Shown here: positions 18,979 to 26,974 of the stretch, piece by piece
Layout of the letters: every line of letters begins with the position of its first letter
Numbering within the stretch: the stretch's first letter is position 1
From: a virus
DNA length: 28,926 bases
Direction: 5' to 3' (one strand)
IMG/VR virus record: IMGVR_UViG_3300028840_000981
Coordinates: 1-28,926 of that record
The notes under the pieces: model-generated
The model's input: only the letters and a program-made list of their open reading frames with translations
What the model was told of the DNA's origin: nothing
The model's database searches: none
Position numbers and translations under genes: made by a program

Positions 18979-20532
18979 TCATCCCCATAGCAATAAATCT
19001 AGGTTGTCCTGCTTTACGTTTTCAGTGAACCCGATGACCACAAACTTCTGACCAGTGGTTAGCTCAAAACGGTCATGCACTACTTGTATAACGTCACCTA
19101 TGGTGATGTCATGCGATATATTCCGGCATTTGACCCTGTAAATATCCCTGTCTTCCCCAAACAGTGCTTGAATACGTGTAACTTCATCTGTAGCGTCAGA
19201 CTCACCAGCCAAGAGAGACAGAATTTCCCTTTCATTGTTGATGGGGTGCTTTGTCTCTACTGCTGCATCACTGTCTTCCGCAAAGCGGTATTCTTGCTGG
19301 AAGAAAGACTTAGCAGTTTCTGAAACGGCCCCGGCTAACCTGTCAGCGTTCATCACTGTCCAGTTCTTTTGATAACCCACTCTGGATAGATGGGTAGGTA
19401 CAGGGGTAGTGATACGGGCAATTTTGATAATTTCTTCTGTAGTGATAGTTTTCACTGCAGCAGTAGGCTCTTCCACTATACCTACCCGCAACTTGTTAAA
19501 CCTGTCAAAGCCCCAAAACCCGCCGATAGAGTTCAACAGGGTGTCCACTACTGCTGAAATAGAAGTCGGGTTGAGTCCTGAGTAGAAACCTACAGCAGAA
19601 CTGTTAGCCTCATTCAGTGCTTGAAACGCCCCGGTGTTTATGTTTGCAGAGGTCAGCGGCCCGTAATCTACACAAACACGCTCTGTGATATCAGCTACCG
19701 AGTTCACATATCCACCGAAAGCGCTACTACCCCGCACGTCACAAGTAACTGTACCTAGCGGGTTAGTGAGTAGCGTTATCGTACCAGCCGCCACATTCAC
19801 TGTATAATCAGTTCCGGCTGACGCCAACAACCCGGCAAAGTACACTGCGTCAACACTCTGGATAGCACCGCTGTGAATTTGGTATAAGGAAGTCGTAGGG
19901 TCTACTAACACAGGTTCTATGTTATAACACGCCCCGAGGCACAACGGTTTCGGCTTACCTGCTATGTCAGCAGTACCTTCAACCCCGCCTGTGCCTGCAT
20001 AGGTGTTGTGCTGTAGCAAGTCATTCAGCAAAACCTGATTGTCACGTATCCTGAGATTTACAAACCGTTCATCCCAGTTGATAGATTCAATTCGCCCTAT
20101 GAAGATAGGTACAAAGTCTTCGTACGCAAAATCCATGGCACCCATTTTGACCGTGAAGTCATATTTACTCCATGACGCATCTTTCAGGTACCCATCTAGC
20201 GCACAATCGCAGTTAGTGAGTTTGATACTACCAGAGCCGAACTTTGACGGCCCTGTCAGGAAGCTGCTCTCAAACAGTTTAATGCCAAAATTTAAGGGGT
20301 TTTCCAACACTGGCGGGAAGAAATCTGAAGTTGTTCTATAGCCATGTGAAGAAAACTGCAAGTCTACATCAGCACCAGCAGCGTTTTCTATAGTGAGTTC
20401 CAGTAGATATATACGTTCCAGTGCCGGGTTTGCTATGAGTGCGTCATAAGGAGTTGGCGGTATGTACGGCAATAGTGCCGCCCGCGAACTGACAGGAGTT
20501 TGCCCTATCGGAAAACTGCCGAGCATAGGCAT
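18979..20532 (-). CDS. Tail tip / baseplate hub-like protein (517 aa)
   Basis: The order after the tape measure gene and the size fit a tail hub (Dit/Tal-region or lambda gpL/J-region) protein. The sequence is beta-rich: ERIYLLELTIENAAGADVDL, a repeated 'SGSIKLTNCDCALDG' type strand, DFVPIFIGRIESINWDERF, and then a C-terminal part with FWGFDRFNKLRVGIVEE and a final DITIGDVIQVVHDRFEL segment, which resembles the hub domain of phage tail proteins that describe local surface properties. Its start overlaps the tape measure stop by TAATG. The structural role is likely; the exact homologue is not recognised. Confidence 0.7.
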   Translation of the reverse strand: MPMLGSFPIGQTPVSSRAALLPYIPPTPYDALIANPALERIYLLELTIENAAGADVDLQFSSHGYRTTSDFFPPVLENPLNFGIKLFESSFLTGPSKFGSGSIKLTNCDCALDGYLKDASWSKYDFTVKMGAMDFAYEDFVPIFIGRIESINWDERFVNLRIRDNQVLLNDLLQHNTYAGTGGVEGTADIAGKPKPLCLGACYNIEPVLVDPTTSLYQIHSGAIQSVDAVYFAGLLASAGTDYTVNVAAGTITLLTNPLGTVTCDVRGSSAFGGYVNSVADITERVCVDYGPLTSANINTGAFQALNEANSSAVGFYSGLNPTSISAVVDTLLNSIGGFWGFDRFNKLRVGIVEEPTAAVKTITTEEIIKIARITTPVPTHLSRVGYQKNWTVMNADRLAGAVSETAKSFFQQEYRFAEDSDAAVETKHPINNEREILSLLAGESDATDEVTRIQALFGEDRDIYRVKCRNISHDITIGDVIQVVHDRFELTTGQKFVVIGFTENVKQDNLDLLLWG

Positions 20533-23500
20533 TACGCTGCTTCCTCCCCGGATAAGATACGGGTCAACTGCTCTACTAGATCAGTGAGCAGTGCCTTGAC
20601 TTCAGCGTTACCGCCCGCAACCTCTTCGATAGCTGCCACTATCTCTGAAGTGTTCTCCACTGACTGTACCCCAAGGGTGTCTATGGAAGTGATTACCGGG
20701 TCACTTATGGCCCCGCCGAATTCGAGTACATCCAACAATTCCCTGTTGACTTCTCTGAAGATATCTGAGAACCCTTCAGTGCCAGCAAAGAAATTCTGTG
20801 CCTCTGAGAGTAGTTGCTGTGCCAGTTGTGGCAGTTCGCCAACCCCTCTTGTGTCACCCGCCTGAACAGCCTTGAGTACGTCATCATATAGTGACTGTGC
20901 GGTATCCAGTCGTTCCCGCGCTGTCAATGGAGAAGCAGCCGCCAGCCCCATACTCTTGACAAAGTCTTCCAGCGAATCGAATACGCTAGTGAACGAGCCG
21001 GTAATACCCGTTGCGGTCTGTTCCAGTATCTGCTGACGTTCCAGAGCATTCAAACGCTCAACCTGTAGTATATCAGCCCCAAGCAGTTCAGCATCTGCCA
21101 GCCGTTGCGCCGCCAGTTCATCGAACTGCTGCAACTCTAGTGCCAGTGGGTCAGTGATACCTAACAGGGCGTCAGCTACATTCTTGTCGAAATTGGTACG
21201 CCAGAGTTCCAATGTTCTTGTCTGGCCCGCTGCAATGTCTTGGATAGTAGCGCCAACGTCTCCAAGTACCCCGAAATCAACAGCCGCTTGGATCAGGTCA
21301 AGCATTTCCTTTTCAAGCGCTTTCACCGCTGCTGCTATCTCAGAGATAGGTTCAGCCACCCGCCCGAATGCGGTAATAGCGTCTTTCACTTCCTCACGTT
21401 GACTGAGGAACTGGAACAGTGCGTCAGTGATTTGGGTTATGCCTTCCGCGCCTTTCGGGGCATTGTCCACCACATCCTGTATAGCGTCATCAAATTTCCC
21501 GAAGTCAATTTGAGACATGATGTTTTCCAGCCGATCACCGATCAGTTTAGCTACGTCTTTATCACCAAACTTATCCGCATCTCTAGTGATACGTAAAGCG
21601 TCTGTTGTCTGTAACTTTTCGGCCACCTGTGCTATTTCACTTTCAGTGAGGAATTCAGCAATTTTGGTATCCATCTCTTTGATACCATCAAGCAGACCTT
21701 TGGCAAACTTGCCAGAAGTTTCCTCACGAATATTGAAGCCGACTATACCGAAAGGTGTTTTAGTGGTGCCTTGCCCCTTTGACGCCGCCCGCCCGACAAG
21801 GTCATCAAAGTTCTTAACCGTCACCAGTTGAATCTTAGTCTCAGGTTCATCGTCATCACCGAATAACGAACCACCGAACAACCCGCCAACTATGCCACCC
21901 AAAGCGCCACCGATTACGGTACCGATACCGGGCAGTATGGCCGAACCGATAGCAGCACCCGCATAAGCACCGCCAGCACCAAGAGCCGCGCCACCGAGTC
22001 CACCTTGAGTGTATCCATATACAGCACCGCCAAGGATAGGTAGATAGGGAGCAGCCGCGCCAAGTGCTGTACCATACGCGCCTGACTGGAAAGAGCTACC
22101 TATCAGGGAAGCATTTGCGCCTAGAGAGCCAGTGAAACCAGCCGCCCCGATATTGGCCCCGGCCAGTCCAAACCCGGTAGAGAAGCCAGCCCCCAGTGTA
22201 GCAAGTGAGCCGCCGTTAGCGAAATAACCGTATATGCCCCGGCCCGCACTTACAGCAGAATTCAACCCGCCAACCCCACCTTGACCGGCCCCGGCAAATC
22301 CAGACGCCAGTGCCTGACCGGCCCCGCCAACTCCTAACGCCCCGGCTACCGCTTGAATGACAGGTACGATAATCGGCCTTGCTATGGCAAGAGTAGCCAT
22401 TTCCGCTAGAGTGCGCTTAAACGTGTCTAGAATAGCGTCACCGAGTTTGCTGAACGAGTCTACCCCACCATTGAAGATGTCAAGGAACATATCCGTAAAT
22501 GCAGTCTGGATACCCCGGCCCGCCGTTTTCAGTATCTCACTGGCTTGGTCTACTTCCTGAGCCGCTTTCTTGGCCTGTTCACCAGTTTCCGATAACGCAT
22601 CATTTGTATCTTCGATTGCTTCGCGGTATTGCTCATTTGAGCGTATTTGTTCTTCGATTGCCGCCGCTTCCTCAGACCCAAGGGCTATACCATTCTCCAC
22701 AAGTGTATTGTGGATTTCCTGTTGTAAGTTGAATTCCTTGAGCGCTTCAGCCCCTTCACCAGTAGCCACCAATTTATCAGCCAGCATTTTCCCTTCTTTG
22801 GCTAATTTCTTCTGTAGACGTTCTGCACAAGTGCCTACCTCTTTGGCTGCTGCACAGATTTCAGTCATGTCTTCAGCCGCGCCTTTAGCGTCTTCGCCCA
22901 CTTGCTTGATAGTCTTCCGGCCACCTGACAACTTGGTTATAAGGTTGACCATTGCCTTTTCGGTATTGGCGAGTTCCACTGTGAGGGTTTTTACGCCTTC
23001 TCTGCCAGCCCTTTGCATGGCGTCATTCAACGCTATACCCATGCCGGTTGTCTCTGCCAGTCGTTTCGCAGAAGCCAGAGAAGCAGCCTGTTCAGCCCGC
23101 GCCTTTTCGAGTACTGCTAAGTGTGCCTTGTCAGTCTCTTCTGCCAGAATCTTTGTCTGTTCTGCCTGAGTCTTCAGGGCTACATTACCAGCCGCTAATG
23201 CACGTTCATAGGTTTCTTGCGCCTGTGCCGCTTCTCTGGAAGCCCGCGCCAACAGAAACATAGCTGACGCCGCTGCTGCTATGGCAACACCAATCGGGCC
23301 ACCAAGGAAAGCCATTGCACCACGCAAGACACCCATTGTAGCCGCTGTTGTTCGTGCTACAATCCCCAACTGTGCTACCGCTGCTGTCTGTGCGGTTACT
23401 GCTGCTGTAGCTGCTGTGTGTGCTGCTGTAGCCTGTGTGACTGCCACGTTAGCCGCTGCTCTTGCGGGGCCATAAATTGCCAGTGATGCAATGGCCGCTT

Positions 23501-24872
23501 GATGTGCTTTAGCATCTGCCAGAGCCGCCGCTGTCACTGTAGCATGAGATTGAGCCGCTGTCAGGTTGGCGGTTGCTATACCCTTCGCTGCAAGGGCATT
23601 TTGCACTTTCGCCGCTGTATCTTTTATCATTGCAGCAGTTGACGCTATCACAGAAGCTACCAACTTAGAACCAAAGGCGATAGTCACCAACCCGGCAACA
23701 GTCACCAGTGCATCCATGTTAGCTGTGAGTGTTCTTACAACGGTTGTCAAACCGTCTACTGCTGCCCTGAGAGCATTTGCCGCCCCTGCATCACCGATAG
23801 CAAGTACAAACCCTTCAGCCGCTGAACTGAGAGTCTTGAAGGCACCACCCAAATTATCAATCATGGTGTCAGCCATCGACTGAGCCGCACCTTCAGCATT
23901 CTCCAACTCTTCAGTGAATTCTACTATCCTGTCAGCGTTTTCTACCATGACCAAACCGGCACTAGCCGCCCGCTGGCCGAATATGACTTGAGCGTCACCG
24001 GCTGTAATAGCAGCGTCTTTCAACCGACCAAGGATAGTGTTGATGTCGTTGAATTCAGGGCTAATGTCTCTGGCCGTCAACCCCAACTGTTTCAGTGCAG
24101 CATTAGCTTTGGCTGTCGGGTTGTTCAACTGCAACATAATCTGGCGTAAACTAGTACCCGCCATGGATGCCTGTATGCCAGCGTCACCCAAAGCGCCCAT
24201 AATGGCTGACGTGTTTTCGAGAGATACACCGAACGCTTTGGAGATAGGGGCAACGAACTTCATGCCCTCCCCAAGCTGTTGTATATTAGTGTTGGAACTT
24301 GCCGCCGTCAGTGCCAGAACATCAGACACCCGTGTCATCTCTTCAGCAGCAATAGCAAAACCGGACATGATGTTAGACGCTATGTCAGCAGCTTCACCAA
24401 GTCCAAGAGCGCCCGCCGCTGCCAAGTTCAGGGTAGCGGGCAAGGCTGTCATAACCTGATTGGCGCTAAACCCGGCTCTGGCAAGGAATTCCATACCAGC
24501 CGCCGCTTCAGAGGCACTAAATTTTGTGGTGGCCCCTAGTTCTTTGGCCTGTTCTGTTAACGCTGACAGCGATGCCCCGGTTGCCCCGGACACCGCTGAC
24601 ACGTTAGACATTGCTTGCTCAAACTCAGCAATAGTAGAAGCCATTCCGGAAAACACCCGGATACCGGCCAACCCCGCCAACCCCCCGGCCACAACCTTGA
24701 GGGAAGCAGCCATTTTGGACATACCCTTCTCTGATTGAGCAGCAGTCTTCCCGAGTTTATCTACACTCTTCTCTGCCCTTACACCAGATTTGGTAAGGTT
24801 GTCAAGGTCTTTGGTGGCTTTCTTGGCTTGGTCAGACCTTACGACAATGCCAAGTTCTGCTAAGTCAGTCAT
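20532..24872 (-). CDS. Tail tape measure protein (1446 aa)
   Basis: Residues 83-250 form the conserved TP901/PhageMin tail core (EFEQAMSNVSAVSGATG, ELGATTKFSASEAAAGMEFL, GEGMKFVAPISKAFGVSLEN, GIQASMAGTSLRQIM). It is preceded by a coiled coil. Hydrophobic segments near residues 395-420 and 510-545 (LGGPIGVAIAAAASAMFLLA) may enter the host membrane during DNA ejection. Long helical regions follow, with a Gly/Ala-rich stretch around residues 900-1060 (GLGGAALGAGGAYAGAAIGS). At about 1.5 angstrom per residue the tail would be about 215 nm. The start overlaps the chaperone frame by TAATG. The call is secure. Confidence 0.96.
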   Translation of the reverse strand: MTDLAELGIVVRSDQAKKATKDLDNLTKSGVRAEKSVDKLGKTAAQSEKGMSKMAASLKVVAGGLAGLAGIRVFSGMASTIAEFEQAMSNVSAVSGATGASLSALTEQAKELGATTKFSASEAAAGMEFLARAGFSANQVMTALPATLNLAAAGALGLGEAADIASNIMSGFAIAAEEMTRVSDVLALTAASSNTNIQQLGEGMKFVAPISKAFGVSLENTSAIMGALGDAGIQASMAGTSLRQIMLQLNNPTAKANAALKQLGLTARDISPEFNDINTILGRLKDAAITAGDAQVIFGQRAASAGLVMVENADRIVEFTEELENAEGAAQSMADTMIDNLGGAFKTLSSAAEGFVLAIGDAGAANALRAAVDGLTTVVRTLTANMDALVTVAGLVTIAFGSKLVASVIASTAAMIKDTAAKVQNALAAKGIATANLTAAQSHATVTAAALADAKAHQAAIASLAIYGPARAAANVAVTQATAAHTAATAAVTAQTAAVAQLGIVARTTAATMGVLRGAMAFLGGPIGVAIAAAASAMFLLARASREAAQAQETYERALAAGNVALKTQAEQTKILAEETDKAHLAVLEKARAEQAASLASAKRLAETTGMGIALNDAMQRAGREGVKTLTVELANTEKAMVNLITKLSGGRKTIKQVGEDAKGAAEDMTEICAAAKEVGTCAERLQKKLAKEGKMLADKLVATGEGAEALKEFNLQQEIHNTLVENGIALGSEEAAAIEEQIRSNEQYREAIEDTNDALSETGEQAKKAAQEVDQASEILKTAGRGIQTAFTDMFLDIFNGGVDSFSKLGDAILDTFKRTLAEMATLAIARPIIVPVIQAVAGALGVGGAGQALASGFAGAGQGGVGGLNSAVSAGRGIYGYFANGGSLATLGAGFSTGFGLAGANIGAAGFTGSLGANASLIGSSFQSGAYGTALGAAAPYLPILGGAVYGYTQGGLGGAALGAGGAYAGAAIGSAILPGIGTVIGGALGGIVGGLFGGSLFGDDDEPETKIQLVTVKNFDDLVGRAASKGQGTTKTPFGIVGFNIREETSGKFAKGLLDGIKEMDTKIAEFLTESEIAQVAEKLQTTDALRITRDADKFGDKDVAKLIGDRLENIMSQIDFGKFDDAIQDVVDNAPKGAEGITQITDALFQFLSQREEVKDAITAFGRVAEPISEIAAAVKALEKEMLDLIQAAVDFGVLGDVGATIQDIAAGQTRTLELWRTNFDKNVADALLGITDPLALELQQFDELAAQRLADAELLGADILQVERLNALERQQILEQTATGITGSFTSVFDSLEDFVKSMGLAAASPLTARERLDTAQSLYDDVLKAVQAGDTRGVGELPQLAQQLLSEAQNFFAGTEGFSDIFREVNRELLDVLEFGGAISDPVITSIDTLGVQSVENTSEIVAAIEEVAGGNAEVKALLTDLVEQLTRILSGEEAA

Positions 24873-25644
24873 TACTTCGTTCCCGCCTTCTTGGTATGCG
24901 TATCCCTGTACTGTCTAAAATCTGTGTCGAGTCGCATAATCATTTCAACTTCCCACGGTGACGGTTCAGTTAGCTTCAGTTGCGACCACGCTAAAATTTC
25001 TGTGTACGTGATTGCCGAAAGCCCCATGACTGTATTTCTCGTTGCGCTTAGCTCAAGATACCATTCCCAAATATGCTTAACCGCCAATGGAAAGTACGGG
25101 GCACTAGCCAATGTTTCAGGCTGTTTCCCCGTACTCTTCCAAATTTGGTTGAGATAGTCAAGTAGTGGTATCCCTTTTTCGTCGGGCTGAGTTATCTTGA
25201 AATGCCATTCAGCATATTCAAAGAGTTCTTCAGCTAACTGCCCAAAAAATTGCCACGCTCTGCGACAAATTCGTCAACCTGTTCCTTGACCCATGGCAGA
25301 CTTGTGTACACCTTCTTGGCGTTCGAGAAATTGCACTCGATAGCTTCACCTTCGTACACAATATTCCACTTGGTTGTACACCGGGCCAGTACCTCATTGG
25401 CTTCTGCTTCCAGACGTTCCGCAGTGAGCGTAGCGTTTGTCTTCTTGCTCAAGCGCCGGTTGGTAATGTCACGTTGGGCCTTGCGGTAGATATCGCTATC
25501 CTTGCCGTAAAGCGTTATACCCATCTCTCCCCCATCCGGGGTGAGTATTACCTCACCCGTTTTGGGATGAACCAGCGGCATGAATACAGACGTATCCGCT
25601 GAAGAGAGTGAGTCCAGAGAAAGGGCTTCAGTTTTTTCGGTCAT
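24872..25644 (-). CDS. G-T-type tail assembly chaperone made by -1 frameshift (about 257 aa)
   Basis: The frame from 25243 down to 24872 has no ribosome-binding site or good start (first alternative start is a TTG at 25111), yet is open without a stop from the slippery site to the tape measure gene. Reading the short chaperone to residue 134, slipping back one base at T_TTT_TTG and continuing gives about 123 more residues (GQLAEELFEYAEWHFKITQP onward, ending DTHTKKAGTK). This is the G/G-T arrangement known from lambda and many siphophages. The extended product should bind the tape measure protein and tail tube subunits. The T part ends as TAATG on the tape measure start. Confidence 0.82.
25234..25644 (-). 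CDS. G-type tail assembly chaperone (136 aa)
   Basis: The start follows AGGAG. The N-terminus has a Ser-rich run (LSLDSLSSADTS), then strand and helix elements (VHPKTGEVILTPDGGEMG, SDIYRKAQRDITNRRLSKK) and an end KEQVDEFVAERGNFLGS. It sits between tail tube and tape measure genes, the fixed place of lambda gpG-like chaperones, which coat the tape measure protein before tail polymerisation and are absent from virions. Ribosomes that do not slip stop at 25234. The family assignment rests mainly on position and the slippery end. Confidence 0.8.
   Translation of the reverse strand: MTEKTEALSLDSLSSADTSVFMPLVHPKTGEVILTPDGGEMGITLYGKDSDIYRKAQRDITNRRLSKKTNATLTAERLEAEANEVLARCTTKWNIVYEGEAIECNFSNAKKVYTSLPWVKEQVDEFVAERGNFLGS
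25243..25249 (-). promoter_or_regulatory. Programmed -1 ribosomal frameshift site TTTTTTG
   Basis: In the 0 frame the codons are AAT TTT TTG, so the heptamer T_TTT_TTG has the X_XXY_YYZ phase needed for tandem slippage. It is three codons before the 0-frame stop and opens directly into the long -1 frame that runs to the tape measure start. Confidence 0.82.
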
Positions 25645-25691
25645 CGATTTACTCCTATCTACGTTTAAGAAAACTAACCGTCAACTGACGA

Positions 25692-26882
25692 TTAGACGTT
25701 GCTCTTCTGAATCCACATGGACGTACCGGACACGCTATCCACTTGTGCCTCAAACGGCATAGTGATAGGTACCGGCCCCTGTTGTGGTGGATCCATGTCA
25801 GCCCCACTGTACTTGATTGACGGGAACCCGAAAACCATGAAATCAGTGCCGTTGATGTCATCCACACGCACCGCCAGCGAACTGACAGTCTCAAGGAAGA
25901 ACTTGTTGTACAGTGTTGCGTCTTCAAAGTACACTGTCAGTTCCCCGCCGATCTCTGCTGTGCCTTCAAACACATCAGGAGAGAACTTGCTACCCACAAC
26001 TGCATTCAGGGAACGGTTGTTGTTAAGGGTGAAGTTCAACCCGGTCACAACAGAAGACTCCCCGTCAGCTTCATAGACCGCGCCGTCAAACGCACTGAAG
26101 GGGTCATTGGCCGCTGCTGCTGTTGGAGTACCACCCAACGAAACCGGAAGCATTCCACTGGCAGACATACCCAGTACGTCAAAAGAGCCGCCAACCATCT
26201 GTTCCGGTTGAATCTGGATATTCATCTGGTTGATTGCACAACCAAGGAATCCTTGATACTGTGCGACATCCAAAAAACCGCGCTCAATCCAGAAGGTGCG
26301 AAGTACCTGACCGATATCGATCACTTCACCAGTAGCCTGAATGCGCTCATCACCGTCACCGCCTTCAAGGGCACCGAAGTTAGTACCATCGTTGGACTTG
26401 AGTTTCATTGAAGTAGCAGACGCTACTTCAATGACAGTTGCAACTTTGTTGTTGGACGCACCAGCATACCCGGTAGTCTCAACAGTCATACCAACCCGGA
26501 AACCAGCGGCAATGTAATCACCAGCAGACCATACAAATACCGCTTCATCGGAAGGGGTGATTGTGGTTTGGTCGATTGTCTGCGCTGCTGTCGTGTCAGG
26601 GGCAGTTGCCCAAGTGCCAGACATTGCCGCTTCGAGCCAGTCATCATAAGCTTCCAGTGACAACTCGAAACCGGGAGAGCCAACAATCTGGTTGAACCCG
26701 TGGCGTGAAGTGGTGCGCTGACGGTCAGCACGAACTTCATTTGAACGCAACAGGTTGATTTGTGGGTTGATATTCCGACTTGTTGCCCGGAAAATCGTTG
26801 AACTCATCGGGCTGGGAATTACACCTCTCGTCGTTTCCGCAGCATAGATAAGCTGTACTCGTGTACCACTTGCTAAAGCCAT
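25692..26882 (-). CDS. Major tail tube protein with inserted domain (396 aa)
   Basis: GGAGG seven bases before the ATG at 26882 sets this start; an in-frame ATG at 26963 with a weaker AGGA would add 27 residues of Leu-Ala-Ser repeats. The N-terminus (MALASGTRVQLIYAAETTRG) and the DNEVRADRQRTTSR-like strand (RSNEVRADRQRTTSR), followed by FELSLEAYDDWLEAAM, are typical of siphophage tube proteins. Residues about 93-187 form an insertion with FRVGMTVETTGYAGASNNK that is also present in the spike-like protein. The end (FGFPSIKYSGADMDPPQQGP, then VPITMPFEAQVDS) is the usual tube C-terminus. It polymerises into the tail tube. Confidence 0.88.
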   Translation of the reverse strand: MALASGTRVQLIYAAETTRGVIPSPMSSTIFRATSRNINPQINLLRSNEVRADRQRTTSRHGFNQIVGSPGFELSLEAYDDWLEAAMSGTWATAPDTTAAQTIDQTTITPSDEAVFVWSAGDYIAAGFRVGMTVETTGYAGASNNKVATVIEVASATSMKLKSNDGTNFGALEGGDGDERIQATGEVIDIGQVLRTFWIERGFLDVAQYQGFLGCAINQMNIQIQPEQMVGGSFDVLGMSASGMLPVSLGGTPTAAAANDPFSAFDGAVYEADGESSVVTGLNFTLNNNRSLNAVVGSKFSPDVFEGTAEIGGELTVYFEDATLYNKFFLETVSSLAVRVDDINGTDFMVFGFPSIKYSGADMDPPQQGPVPITMPFEAQVDSVSGTSMWIQKSNV

Positions 26883-26974
26883 AATAAAACCTCCATCATA
26901 TCCACTTGCCAAAACTGACGAACTAGACGCCAGCACCGTACTATCACTTGCTAGAACTGCCATGCTATCCTACA

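Noticed and set aside
22570-23169. Plus-strand open frame of 199 codons opposite the tape measure gene
   Set aside because: Ala- and Ser-rich shadow of the repetitive helical coding strand; no start signal.
24872-25111. Stand-alone 79-codon gene starting at TTG
   Set aside because: No ribosome-binding site before the TTG, and the frame is open back to the slippery site, so it is better explained as the T part of the frameshift product.
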